NCBI GenBank assembly: GCA_014526335.1
Contig: JACTAT010000013.1
Coordinates: forward strand, 2,949,987-3,013,986
DNA from: Chrysaora quinquecirrha
Lineage: Eukaryota > Cnidaria > Scyphozoa > Semaeostomeae > Pelagiidae
Direction: 5' to 3'
DNA: 64,000 nt
Shown here: positions 1 through 14,900 of the stretch, one piece after another
Layout: each line of letters begins with the position of its first letter
How positions within the stretch are numbered: position 1 is the stretch's first letter
Program-made: the position numbers and the translations under genes
The notes under the pieces: model-generated
Seen by the model: the letters and a program-made list of their open reading frames with translations, nothing else
Told to the model about the DNA's origin: nothing
The model's database searches: none

Positions 1-3000
1 ACTTTCAGCTTGAATCTGAGGACTCTGTAAAACCATGTCTATTTTGTCTTTTGTTATCATATAACTAAAAAGAATATAAAGAATAAATCAAAATCATACT
101 CATGACTTTCGTTCAAGTTTGTGTGCATATATTTTACAAGTAAATATATTATGTTCTGCAGCAATATGATTTTAAGCTAGGGTATAGTTTAGTATCTAGT
201 GCAAGAGGAATGTATCAGGGTTAGGGCATGTTGAAAGGCGTGGTATGGTGACGTTTTTGTCATTTGGTTACCTCTAATTCTTCGGGGGGCTTATTTGCAG
301 AATGAATTTCGCATTTGGGGTTTATTCAAGGGGAGGGGTTATTCGAGAGAGGGGGCTTTTTATCAAACAGTTCAGTAGCTCAAGTGTGTTGTCGACAAAA
401 AAGAGGAAAAAGGCCCATCCGTGCGGGCTTTTGCGCTCCGCGGTTGACTTGGGACCTCCGCCTTTCAGTTAATGATGTATAAAGGAGTCATTCTACATAT
501 TTAGCTCATTTTGATCAAAATTCTATTATCTTCCTGGATATTCAGAGCGTAAATATCTTTAAAACCAAATGGGGGTAATTTGCAGAGAAAAGCCTGGTCG
601 CATTGAAGGTATCAACCATCTCCATGGTTGAGAATCAGATAATCAGCCATCGGGGCTAATTCGAGGGGCACCTATTCCAGGGGGGGCGTATTCAAGAGGT
701 GGGGATTTATCGAGGATCTACTAGATATTCAGGGTTAGAAATTGGTGCATGATATACCACTAAGGTTTATTGAAGTAGTACTAGTTACTTGGATAGGGCT
801 AGGGTTGGGGTTAAATAGGTGAATTATTGTATTGTATATTAAAATCAAGTGATAAAAAGTAGGTAGGCTATACGACATTTTACAAAACGGGGCTAACAAT
901 AATAGATTATATGAAGTCTATTTATGTATGTATGTATGTATCATTTGCCACAATTCAAAATTTAAAGTCTCACCTTACTGTCTGAAACAAAGGCAATACT
1001 ACAGAGAAATACTGTTTTCTAATTGCAAGAAGAGCTCCAGTGTAAGCACATATCACTAAAAGTTCATTTCGTAGCCTGGAAAGACAATATGGGGAAAATG
1101 AAAGGTTGTCATGGCTGAAAACAGAAAATCTGAAAATGGTTAAGTTGTTATAGATAATTATAAAATTCACAGAGCAACATTAAGAGATAAGGAAAACAGC
1201 TTTTCAAAAACAACTCACTTAGCAAATTTTCCCTGTTGCAACTTTTCAGTTCTAATACAAGAAAGCAACTCTGATATCGATAATAATTCATCTAAGGTCC
1301 AGATTTTCTTAGTAAAAAGCTCTGTGGAGAAACAAAGAAGAAAGAGTTGGCGAGGACAATAGTTGCTGAAAAATACAGTTCACACGCAAAAGTCGTTGGT
1401 AATATGAATTGTTTGACGTCTTCGAGTAAGATTTTGATGGTGAAGGTGGAGGCGAAAAAATAAACTCCTGCTATACAAGGTAATAGCCTCCCTCTATAAC
1501 GGACTACACTCTCTTTTTAACATGTTTATAAAGTAAGGATATATTTTATTCAAATACCTTTAATAAGACTTATTCCTATTTCCAATGCAGCTTCTGGATG
1601 TGGAGATAGAATCATATAACTAAGAGCATCGAGAAACTTCCCTTCGTCTTTTAGTTTATTTGCTTTATTGAGACATTCATCCATAGAAGGTAAACCAGCC
1701 TAAGAAAAGATAGGATAGAGACTATTCAAATGTATCAACTTGAATTTACATGAAGAGGCAATGCAGACTTAGGCCATGTACAAACGATCATATCAAAAAT
1801 TGTTCGACAAACATCTGAAATTTGCTTCTGAAGCAAAAGGTTTTACCGTTTGCTTGTCAGATATTTTTGCTTGTGACAAGCAGAAAATGCTTTGAAGTTT
1901 TTCGAACCGATGTTTTTTAAAAACATTTTTAACAATTCTGCTCGAGAAACAATGTTTTGTGACGTCACCAAACGGTTGCCAGCGCCTTAAACTTTGAATT
2001 TTAATCTCAAATCATACTTTACACGCCGCGATAAAGTATTGATAAGCCAAAATATAAAACAAATTAAAAGCTATGGTGAAACTAGTTACAGCAGTTACAG
2101 TTGCTAGCAAAACTACCTATTTCAAAAATCAATACCTACTTTCAACAAGCTAACAAAGGCATGCGAAGTTATCTAAACCTGAAGAAGATTTTTGTTTAAA
2201 ACGTAAAGAAAGAGATTTTGTAGTTAGTCCCTTTTGCTAAATCCCCTCCCCTCCGAAAAAATGGTTTAGAATGTGAAGCTAGTTTGGCATTATTCTTGTG
2301 ACGTCATAATAAAACCAGCGCTGGCCCAAAGAACTTCAGTTGAGAACAGAATTGACATATTAGAAGACATACTTTGGTGTGCATTTCGTTAATTTCTTGC
2401 TGAGTACCCGAATATCGTGCACAAAGTTCTATCAGATGTTTGCTTTTATTCTGTAACGTATTTATCAGTGACAATGCATCGTCCCTTGAAAAAAAAATAA
2501 AGATATAAACAGTGCCATGAATAGACCCACACCAGAGGCAGCATACAGTCGAGGTTTTTTGGTCATTGAATGCTGTTTATGCAGGGGGAGCGTCAGTTAG
2601 TTAGTAAGGAAAATATGGAAAATAAATCAAGTTATAATAGGAGTTATTGCATACTATTGTATATACAGTATTACATACAATAGTTATGGGGTTTATAAGC
2701 ACGAAAGCTGTGGGTTCTTGTGTTAAGCTGAAAACAGGGGTTCATTCAATAGCGCAAGGCTAACCTAATCTGTAAGCAGCACAGCTCCAGTCCTTACTCT
2801 CAGTGTGACCATACAAGTGAACAAGTGACCATACTTCATGATTCCTTTTGCTTTTAGCGACTCTCCCCATTCTTCATGGGAACAAAGACTTGGTTGGAAT
2901 CAAACACATAATCCTACACTGAGAATTACACCCGCTAACCACTTGGCTGTTCCTACCAAGGCGGCGAAAACTCTATCCCAATCTATCCCAAATAGAAATT

Positions 3001-6000
3001 AATCTACATTATGCTGATGATGCAATATTCGCCAGTCAACGCTAGAATCGGCTAAGCTGCCTACTTGCTCTAATCTAGAGATGACGTCATTCCGACTAAT
3101 ACCGAAGTTAGAGCGAAGGAGCAAGACAGCTAGTGCTCTTACAGGAAAACTTACATTGCAATATAAAGACATTATCGAACATATAATGTCTACTGGAAAT
3201 TGTCGGAAATTGTGGAATCGATTTCAAAGGCTATCTTAGAACGGTGCTTTGAATAGGTACGGATAGAAGATAAAACGGGACACAGAATACATCTTACCAT
3301 TGCCCCAGTTTTTCGCATCGCTTAGCCATTAGCAAAGTTGATATTTCCAGGAGATCTTTGACATCTGGGAAGATTCTACCCATACTTATTGCCAGCTCCA
3401 GCTCGTTTCCCATTATCAATTTGGCAATTGCATTCTAGAAAAGATGGAACCAAATATCAAAAACAGATTGTGATGTCTGAATTAACTTTTTATAACTCAC
3501 GTCTACAGCCTGAAATAGCATTGTTTGTATAGTAAATGTAACAGACTTGCGTTTGATAATGGCTAGTACTGTTCAGGCTTTCTAACAGGCCAAAATTTGG
3601 AGCCAGCAAGACTGTCGTTGCATAACTGCACACGCTGTTAAAGAAAACTTAGCCTTGTTCAACTTCGTTCCTAAGGATATATGTTGTTGTTGTTGTTAGC
3701 AAGGATACCCGCAACAGATACGGGGCAGCGCAGTGTTCACGTAGAGGTCCTATTTACCCTGGGTACGAGGCTGAGCCTTGTTCTTACAAGATGAAAATTT
3801 ATTAGGCCCTGGCAAAACGATCAAACACTGTTGATCAAACATTTGAAATTTGCTTGTCAAACAAAATGTTTTGCCGTTTGGACACATCACACAACATTGC
3901 TCTGCGCAAAACATTGCTTTTGGCAGACAAAAATGTTTTTGAAAGTTTCAAAAACATTGCTAAGCGAATTCTGCCTTTTGAACATTGTTTTGTGAGGCAT
4001 GAAAAAAATTTGAAAGCTGAAATGTTTGACCAAAAATAGTTAGACCAGGGCCTTAGCATAAAGTTTCTTATTTTAGGACTGAATCTTCACCATCTAATAA
4101 GCATCTAATCTTCCCAAAAAATATTTGAAGTGCATTTCCAGATTATCATTACATGCCTGCAGACTTCGTTTGCATATAACTTCAGTTGTTCCCGAAATGT
4201 CAAGAAAATTTGCTTGGTTGCTATTAGAAAGAAGGTATAGTTTCGCTTGACTATTATGTTACCAAAACAATGAAATATGCTGGCGTAGCAAGTATTTATT
4301 GTTATATCTGAAATGGAAGTCATTAAAGGGCAATATGACTGAATGTATCAATTCATCTGATCGAGAATTCTTTCGGATAGTTGTCAGTTATTTGTGCCGA
4401 GTTGTGCTACTTGGTTTCGTTTCTGCCCTATATGACTCTGATAGGTAACCAAAAAAGAAATACTGTCCTGAGGTCTAAAGTAAAAAGCTTTTATCAAAGA
4501 TTTTCATACCTTAACATCACCAACAGCAAGATGGCAGCAGGAAGCAAGAACGGGTTGTGCATCATGAAAATACCAATCAGCAAGTCTTTTACTCGTTTGA
4601 TCAAGTAACCTGAGGATAATTCGCTAAATAAAATCTCATTCCAAGTAAAGACTTTTTAGTGAAAAAGATTTCTTTACACATAAGGTGCAGTGCAGTGGTG
4701 AATGTTCAATACAGCGAAGAAATATTTTCGTTAGTAGATCAAAAGTCCGCAATACACAAGGAGAGGGCAAAACGTTTAGATATTGAGATCACAGTGTGGG
4801 GCTTGCAGCTAAGTATAAGGAAATTACGAGTATAGTGGTTAGTGATATTCTTTAATAGAACTGACTAGTGAAATCAGAGCCAAATGTCTTTAGTGGTCAA
4901 ATCATAAACATCATCGCGTTCTTGGTCATATTTATCTTTATCATACAATATTATGATACGCAACCTATGTTATTATCTTTTTTGAGCAGTTTTAGCTCCC
5001 TCTAACCAGGGTTACCAATAAAAATTAACCTTGTTCAGACTTAACATGAATTTTGCAACTTTAATTTAATCGACAGGGGAAGGGCGTGAATTTAGCTTGA
5101 TAACCAGCCCATAATTCTAAAGAAATAAGTCATATTTATTTCACTTATTTCCTTACAATAATGAGCTGGTTATCAGGCCAGGGTTGAATTACATTCAGCA
5201 GAGTACTGGAAAACCACAAGAGTATATTATACAGTGTGCAATAAAAGAGTGACCAGACTTAACATGTATAGCAGATGATACCATGAGTAAAATTGGTAGG
5301 TATCATTGTTACAGAGAATTTATTACGAATAGGAAAAGCTGCATCACATTGGCACACAGAGGGCATAGGTGTGGTTATGCTTTAAAAAACCATTATCTAT
5401 TATCTTAATGTTTGAGTAATTTTTACTTGCAAACATGAAAAATTTTATTTACCTTGGACCTTCTTTGTCTATATGATTATCAATTGGTTCCACTGAATTT
5501 CTTCTCAATAAGCTGTTTTTGCAGTTCTGATTTTCATCTTTTGTAGTTGTATTGAAGTAACCTTCACAGACAGCTTGAGCTAAGAGAACAGAGTCTTGAA
5601 GCTGACAACGGTTGGTGAAAAATTCTATCAACTAAAAAGACAGGGATACAAATATTAATGTAGGAAAAAGCTTAAAATTTACTACAGATGAATCTTCACA
5701 AATGCCACACATAACACTTAAATTGCTCAAGGCTCAAAATGTCTACTTAGATAGTTTTCTTAAACGAAAATTAGTACTAAGAAAAACACAGTAGCTGTAC
5801 GTAGACCAGTAAGGCCCTGGCGAAACGATCAAACATTGTTTGTCAAACATTTGAAATTTGCTTGTCAAGCAAAATGTTTGACCATTTGACCATGTCGAAA
5901 AACAATGCTTGCCAAACATGTTTTGCCTGCATCAAGCAAAAAATTGTTGTACATTGCCCAACAAATTAAGCTTATTATTGTTTGTCAAGCATTGTTTTGT

Positions 6001-9000
6001 GTCGTGGCAAAACAGTCAAACATTGCTTGTAAAGCAAGTTTCAAATGTTTGACCACTAATGTTTGATCCTTTGGGCAGGGTATAAGTCTTTTATGAAATT
6101 GAGTTGCAAAACATGCAGAAAAACACTCGAGGATGATAGCAAATATGAATGCCAAAAGTGTTAGCAGAGAAACGAGTCTTCTTCAGAAATAGCAAGTACA
6201 AAACAGTAGCTTTTACCCATCTCACTGTCTAAATAATTGCTAATTTTTAATTTTCACATCTATCGCAAGTTTATTCAGACGCGTTTCAGTAATACATAAA
6301 AGCGTTTCCAATTTCTTTCTTTGCTTACAGAGGTAAAGGTAATAACATACCGTTTCAATATCTCCAGTAGCAACGCAGTATGGTACGGCTTCTAAACTAT
6401 CTTCTGCGATTAATACAGCGGATCTCCTAAGAAAGGATAAAAAAAGGTTATACAGAGGTACTACATGAGGTAATAGCCAGTTTGTTCTTGTGAGACGACG
6501 CAGCGATGCGCTTCGATTTTCGATGAGTAATGGGATGCGTTTGCTCAGAGTTACAAACCCCAAAATCCCATTGGTGTAGGGGAAGATCAAATATAGGGAG
6601 ACTAACCGATTCGTAGGCTAATTGTTTGTGGCAATTCTGTCTGTCTTTAGGCAGATATTTTGCCCGAATATGGCCGTTTTAGAAAAATTGCCCCCTGCCT
6701 CCTATGCCTTTGCAGAAACCTACAATAAGTTGCAAAAATGTTGAGCCAAAGACCAAACAATTCAGTTTTTTTATGTCCCCTTCCCCGTCAATGTTGATCA
6801 GGATGCAAATACATACCTTTGTGATAACGACTTCCAATATTCCAACGAAACCCCTGGCGATACAGCTAATGCTTTGTCCCACTAGAAAGAAAGGAAAGTC
6901 AAAACATGTTAAAAATGTAAAAGGAACAATACCTTTACACGAAACCTCATACGTTGCGCACGGCCCTCTACACTTTATCAGGAAAATGGAAACTTCCTAC
7001 CAAGTTTTTCGTTAAACTCAACTTCAAAGACGATGCAAGAATCGGGGCAATGGAAATCGGGTTGAGACCCCGTTTGCACGGTCACGATTGGCTTTCCGTT
7101 TATACGGGTATACGTTTCCGTTTTTGGGAACGGTGTCTGTCGTATCTTTTTCGGTAAGCTAGAAGAGCGGATCCATTTGAATCCGTTCCCGATCCGCTTC
7201 CGTGTAAACGCAGTGAAATCATTCCCATGTCCCATGTCGTAACCGAAAGGCAAGGATCTTTTGGATCCGTATCTTTTCTCTCGTGTAAGCAAATCGTAAA
7301 CAAATGTCTGCCGATCCCTCTTCATCACACCACTCAAGCTTAAATCGCGAAAAAACGGTCCTTATATCAGAATTGACCATAAAAATAAAGATAAACAACG
7401 GAACGTTATTATTTACAATGTCACTGCATGACAATGTTAGTATTTACAACATAAATAAGTACCATTAAAAATAATCTACAGAACCAAACAATATCTACAA
7501 GTGGAAAGTTCTGCGTTAAAATTGATAATCTTGACACTCATGCTCTCGGGCAAACCTTGTTAGCTACATTCAGACTAAAAGCATAATGTTCGACCATACA
7601 TGGTCAAACACAGCTTCATTCTAAGATACACAGGCTACAGCAGCTCAAAAGGGCGACAATTTGCTGCCTTTCTGGTCAAAACCTGTTATATACAGCCTTA
7701 AGTCAAATATCACATGCAACTCGATTCTAGTAGGATATCTAACAAGTCTGACTCTTGGTTTTGTAGTCGACATTTCCAAATCGCACATGCTTTGTAGTAA
7801 GCTCCTTTCTCGTAATCTGTGTCTCTTCTGGGGCCCAAGTATCCGACGGCACCGTTCTTCCAGACAAGCATGGCAACAGTCTATATCTGATCAGTGAAGT
7901 AATATACACTCTCAGTCTTCTATTAAACCCTATCATGATCAATGGATTCAGAGTCGAGTTGGAATACATAAGAATAATTGTCCAGAATAGCAACGTGTGC
8001 AGTGAGCTACTGGGTTCTTCTTTATGAACGTATTTCCTGTAGGCCCATACAGTTCCAGTTAAAAAGCACGGCAAGTAGCTGACAGCAGTGGATACAAGCA
8101 CAACGACCATGCCCTTGCCGAAGATGACCTCGAATTTTTGTTTCTTCTGACTGAATCCTCCAAGTTCACTGCCTTTTCTGATCATTGGAAGGTCTTGGAC
8201 GCGACTTCTTAGAGATAGGTATGTCTTGGTGTAAAGGAAAAAATTGACAGAACCAGCACGAAGTATATGATGACCAATGAGAGCTCAAATTGGAATACAA
8301 GACCACGTAGTGTAGCCAGTGTGAGGAAAACAGCAGTGAAGCAACATGAGACAAAATTCATGCATACTAATGCAATAGCGCGCTTTTTGGTCATGTGTAT
8401 ACTATATCTTGTCAAGTACCTCATGTGTAGAAAGCGATCCAGTGTGATTATCACAACCATTATGCCAGAGAACTGGCAAACGAAGAAAGTCAACGATTGT
8501 ATCAAATACTCGAGAACACAAAAAGACTTCCTTTGCAGTAACAGCAGCGTTAGTATCACAGGAGTGACTATCAGACCAACAAGACAGTCAGAGATGCTTA
8601 GAAAGAAGATGAACTTGTATGAAAATGATTTAAGCATTTTGAGTTTGAGTAATGAGTAAGCCACAACTAGGTTGATTGTGACTGTGCTTATTGCAACCAG
8701 CGTTCCAAATATTGCAAGTGCGTATACGTTTGCTGGTGACATAACTGTCTGATCGGGATGAAGTGTACCGCACGTCATGGTTTTGGTTTGAAGTAGTAAC
8801 TGCAAAGAAGATTTCTGAATTGAGGTTCCCACGGTTCCCAGATAAAGATTCCAGGTAACAATAAACTATGATGGCGCACAAATCGATGCGAGTATTCACA
8901 ACAATCTTTTGTACAATTCGTAGGCAGCTTGGACTATCAAAGATTCGTTTTGTTACTTACGAGGCAATTAGCATCACCAAAGAAACGGTTTGCTACCAGC

Positions 9001-11446
9001 TACATTTTGAGATCAAACAAGACATTGATTTTAATCGTAGAAATTTCAGTTGTAGCATATATTTGTTCCAAAAGCAAAAATCCTCCACGATAAGCCAACG
9101 TTTTCCTTAATACACAAATGCCTTTAAAAGATCACTTTACTAGCAAACCACGACATACAGCAAAGTTCTATCTCAAGCCAATCTTTTCGAGAGCTTGCCT
9201 TTTCAACTGAGCCCAAATCCTGCCTATATTTTCTTTTCCTTCGCTCTTTTTATTCTATCCAATATCTTTCTTCTTCGATGAAACTTTGATAAATGGATAC
9301 CAAAGTAATGCAAGCGCGTACAAATGTAACAGCAGCAATAATACAAATAATCAAATCAGTCTGAAAACATCTCGATATTAACTTTCTTTAGACAATAGCC
9401 TTCAGGTGACGTTAAAAACTATGATGCAAGAAAACTGTGAAAATTCACGAAATGATTAATTACGATTAATTTCGTTGTTTCCATCAGCACATTGACAAAG
9501 CGTAGATTACCCTTTTGGGAGTCTCGTTTGTTTACATAAAAGCGTATTCCTCACAACCAAGGGAACACTGTATTGGATGCAGCTTGTTTATATATGAGTG
9601 AAATTGCACCCACGGTAGATGGTAGTTGGTACTTTATAGATCTATGACATCAATCTGCGATTTTTTCCAAAACTTTCGACGGTAAACAAGTATATCAGTG
9701 AGCAAGTAAATTTCAAAGCTTTCAACAATGCAGTATACCTATCGTGTGATTTGATACGAATTATCTGTTCTGCGTTGGAAGATAGATTGGACCATACAAA
9801 ACCACCTTTGCATTGCAAATTTGTAGAGGCACATGATATTATCACACATTAACTGAATAGTCTTGATACGAATCTGTTTGTATTGAAGCAGGTGCTCGAG
9901 GTGAATAGATTAGACCATACACTCCCTTTCAGTTTCAAATATTGCGAGACTGTACTATACAACCCCCTGCAATGTATGCATTTCTGAGAGGTATGATACT
10001 ATCACATGCATATATGAAATGCAAACTTTAATAAACTTGATAGGATAAGAACTTTCTGTTTGGATGTTTGGACAGACCAAAGCTTAATGCAAATCGTCTA
10101 TTTGCACTATGCGTTGTGAGTAGATTAGATTTTACCACAATCCCTCTGCATTGCATGTATTTTTGAGAGGTATGGTGCTACTTCAAATGTATATGCATAC
10201 ACCAATAAACTTAATAGAAACAGAAGATACGAAGATACGAATTGACGAGTTGAACTGAAGAAATTCTGCTCGGTGAACAGATACGAGCATACACTACTCC
10301 CTTTGCCTTGCAAGTACTGTAAGAGAAATGATGCTAATGCTAGGTGCACGCATGCATGTGTAATGTGTATACCTTGACAGACTTAACGTAAAAGGAGTTA
10401 TCTGTTTAGACTGAAGAAGGTCTGCGTGTGCTTGGTTAATAGCTTAGACCATGAAACACTCTTTGCATCCCGCTCTGCACTGCCAGTATATTGAACCGAG
10501 GAATACACATTATCTTTCAAACATGTATCATATTTAGTAGCCCTTGATACGAGTAATCTGTTTGGACTGAAGACTGCCTGATTAATAGATAATAAACTCC
10601 GTTTTAATTGCAAGTATTTTGAGGCATAAGTTATCAAGTTATTAATACATCAATGAATGAAACAGACTTGAGAGGAATCATCTGTTTGGACTGAAGAAGC
10701 TCTGCGTGGTGAATAGATCAGACCATAAAACTCCATTCGAAATGCACGAATTTGAGGCATATGCTATTGTCACACACCAATTGATTAATAAACTAGACAA
10801 GTTGATACGAACTCTCTGTTTTTGACTGAAGAAGCTCACTTTGCATTGACATAAAACTCCCTTTTCACTGCATTCAAAATACTTAAAGAAGCGATTTTGT
10901 CACATATATATATATATATATCGTAGTACCTAACAAAATCAGCAAAAAAAACCGATACAACGCATTAAAAACCAAATATCTAAATAATACAGCCTCTTTT
11001 ACCATTCTAGCGACCAACGCTGTTATCAATTCGCAATTTTGAAAAATATGCAACATTTCAAGCAATAACAAACAGCGACTAACAAAGAAGCCAGATTAAT
11101 GGTAAAAAAGTGGCAATGAAAATTCGAGTTTTCTAAATAATGGAAGCAGCATGATTGCTAATAGATGACATGATAAAAAGAAGTTTGCAATAAAAACATT
11201 GTCTGTGGAAAATCTTTTTATTGCTCTTGAAAATAGTAAACGAGAAAGTCTTTAAATAATTGTTTAACCAGGTGTGTTTTGACGAAACAGTCCCACAGTG
11301 GTGAAGAAGATGAGGGGGCAGCGGAAAGGCTTTTCGCGCAAACCTTTTTTTGTCGGGAACGCTAATACAGATTCAACTGTACATTGTTGGTGACACTTCT
11401 CCACGTGCGATACTAAATTTAGTTACTCGGTTAGTTAGCTTATTAA

Positions 11447-11494
<48 letters not shown>

Positions 11495-11498
11495 CTAG

Positions 11499-11571
<73 letters not shown>

Positions 11572-11749
11572 GTAGTTAGTTAGCTACTTACGCAGTTAGT
11601 TAGTTAGTTAGTAAGTTAGTTAGTTAGTTAGTTAGTTAGTTTAGTTAGTTAGTCAGTTAGTTAGTTGGATAGTTAGTTAGTAAGTTTGTTAGCTCGCTAC
11701 TTAGTTTCTTTCTAGTTACTTGGTTAGTTAAGTTTGACTTGGTTGGTTA

Positions 11750-11786
<37 letters not shown>

Positions 11787-11849
11787 AAGTTACTCAGTTA
11801 ATTAGTTAGTTAGTTTTAGTTAGTGAGTTAGTCAGTTAGCAAGTTACTC

Positions 11850-11917
<68 letters not shown>

Positions 11918-14900
11918 GGTTGGTTGGTTGGTTAGTTAATAGATTGGTTAGTTAGTTAACTAGTTGGTTAGCTAGTTGATGGATGAATGAATAAGTTAGT
12001 TAGTTAGTTAGTAAGTTAATAAGTTAACGTACATACGCTTGCTTTCTTGACATATTATGGGTTTCTGTGCTTAGCAAAGGGAGTCTTCACAACTGCACAC
12101 AGCTCATCCATGGCACCCTGGGCTAATCCAAGCAGAGTTAACCCAACCTACCTTCTTGTGTCCCCACCTTGTGATACCTTTTGATACCTTTTGTCTACCT
12201 GAAACTACGGAGAGCTGGCGACTCTCTCAATTCTTCATGGCGGGCTTACCTTCAAGTTGAAAATCATAGATCACTAAATCAGACTTGATAACCAGACTCG
12301 CTCACCATTTAGTCGTTCCCATCCCAAATGATAAAAATGAAAATTTAATATCTTACCTGACCGAGTTCAACCATAATTTCACAGTATCTTTCCAGCTGTC
12401 CAAGTTTCAATTGCATCTCAGCCGCCTGTAACAATTTTGTCTCTTTTGAAGGTGCACCAATTGAAAATCCAAAACTATTTGCACGTACAGTCTCTAATTC
12501 TTGTGCTTCAGACTAAAGAGGGAAAAGAAAATGATTTTATTTGATGCAAATTCTCTTATATTTATACTTAGTTTATCAAGCTCTTTCTATAGTTTATTAT
12601 GTATTACACTGCCGCAAAAACCTGTTTCTGTATTCCTGTAGTATACCTTTAGAATTACATGTTCCTTTCATTTGATTCGGCCAAAGTGGACTGACTGTCA
12701 TCTAATGATTTCTAGGATATAGCTATAATTCATTTCAGGTATTCAAACACGTTTCAAAATGCGATATTTCACACAATACTCAAAGCATCACAGTTCACGG
12801 AGATTGTCAAGTAGTTTGCAAAGCCGTAGGGCTTTCTCAAATTTATCGATAACATATTTAGCAATTCAATATGTGTTGAGAAGCTAGAAACATTAGACCT
12901 TATCATTATGTATTTAGGTGTTCTCCTACTAGAAAGATTCGTTCGTGCATTTCAAAGATTGTAGCTCACTACATAAGCTAGCTTCAAATCTTATGTAGGT
13001 TACAAATCTTAAGTCTCAGTTCTCTCACAAGGATGGTATACCACAACCGATAATATCAGGCAAGTAGAAGAAAATCGTTACAGCTTTTTCCATCATTCAC
13101 CTATAAGACATTTGGTAACTGAATACGTGTCCAGAAGCTAATTGTCACTAGGAAACATTAGACTTTTTATGAATTTTGGTGTTCTCCCAGATGCAGCTTA
13201 CTTACTCTCACAAGGCTGTTATAACACAATCGATAATATCAGGTACGTAGAAGAAAGTGCTCACAGCTTTGTATTTGACAGCATGTCGAGTATGCATTAT
13301 TCCCTCTGAGTAATCTTTCGGCAAGCCTTGCTTATCTTTGTCCAGTAGAACTGATACGAGTGTCCATAGGTTATCTAGTCCAGCAGGCGGCTGCAAGGAT
13401 AAACAAGAGAGGTTAGATAGAGTCGATCTTGAAAGGGGAAGACTTACTTCAAAATAATCAGGACAAGCGATGGTTGGTGAATTCTTCTGGAAAATATTGA
13501 CCATTAACTAGCAAATGCTCCTGAATTGAAATACTTGAGGGAAAGCCGTGACATACAATTGACAACATGGGAAGAGTAACTCCATAAGTTTCATGAAAAC
13601 AGGAAGACATTGTGTCTGTTTATTGCTGCGAAATAGGCACAGCATCCCTAATCTTATCTTTAAAGGACACCTACTTAGGTAAGGTCGAATGTGAGTTGCA
13701 CTGGCCCCTACCTTAGGACAGTAGGAAAAGTAAGAGAAGTTTTCAGTTGGCTACGACTGTATTCAGCTTGATCTTTAAAACTTACCAAAAATAACTGAGA
13801 ATACAGTTTTGCGACTTTTCTGCTGTTTTTATCTTGCTCACTTTCAATCATGGTGGCAACATGACTCGAAAAGGTTCCACAAAGCTTAAGCGATGGCTTA
13901 GCATCCTGTTGCTCAACTACAAAGAAACAAATTCGCTGCTAGCATTGCGTTATGTAAATGACGACAGAATGACGTACTGGTTGCACAGATGGCAATATTG
14001 GGAACTACAAAGAGGTCGATGTGGAAACTGGGCTGAATCGGGAAAAAACTGTGCTTTGTTTGCCTTGATGTTGTTTTAAAAAATTTATCACGAAAATGCG
14101 AAGAACAAGCCAAGTAAAATTTTTGTCAGAATTTAACCCAGTGTCCTATTAATTCCAGTGTCCCAATTAACAACAATGTCCGGTAAATGGATGATAAAAC
14201 CTCTATCATTCCTAGCAAAATCCCAAGAACTTCTAAAACTCACCAGGCTCAGAGACAAGAACTTCTGAGAAGTTGCTTCCACATAACAGCCTCAAATAAA
14301 ATTGTCTTGAGAAGTTATCTAAGGCCCATATTCGAACAGTTGAGTCTCGTGAACAAGATGCCATGATAAACGGTCGTTGCCTATGACAAGTCAGACCTAA
14401 AAAGTAAAAAATTAAATGAAACAAAATTGCAACAAATCGCGCTACAATATTATTAAAGGAATCTTCAACATTATCTTAAAATATGATTCAACATTATTGA
14501 CTTCTATTTAAGGGGCTGGGAATTTTCTAAAAGATTCTTGTTCTTGTGTTTATAATAGAATGCCGTGCACTGTTGTCTATTTTGAAATATCCTCTACTAT
14601 TTAGGTCACATATTCTCTGCCACTTTATATCTTAAAGAAAATCATATTGAGTTTCTGAGGTATTCATATGTACGTTAATAAACGTACTTACCATATACAT
14701 CGGCAGCATGATCGGTATTCTTTTCAATGCAGTAACCAGTGCTGAAAACGTGGAGAAAATTTAGTAAGTGGAGTGCAAAAATTGAGATAATCAATGCTCA
14801 CGAGTTAAGCCTTACAAAAACAATGAATGAGGGCTGAAGTGCAAATAGAGCCCAAAATGTCAGTAGAAAAATCTTTGTCATTTACTCAGGGACATGACCT

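Larger units (their letters stand above)
6882..12356. other. Large WDR17 intron
   Basis: 5.5 kb intron that holds the M2 copy at 7057, the GPCR, the degenerate tandem repeat, the TTAG array and a SINE. Nothing else recognisable at 8800-9600. Confidence 0.8.

Noticed and set aside
3835..4059. Open frames on both strands inside M1 copies (also at 17818-18064 and 34461-34790)
   Set aside because: They arise from the palindromic element itself and recur wherever M1 occurs; no protein family fits.
8238..8243. Programmed -1 ribosomal frameshift in the GPCR
   Set aside because: Codons around the run do not form an X XXY YYZ slippery site, and the same defect type occurs in unrelated genes.
11419..12018. 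Interstitial telomeric repeat
   Set aside because: The unit is TTAG, not TTAGGG or TTAGG.
13208..13264. Extension of the WDR17 exon to the frame end at 13208
   Set aside because: It would run into an in-frame stop before GTAAGT; the earlier donor GTGAGC at 13264 keeps phase with the next exon.
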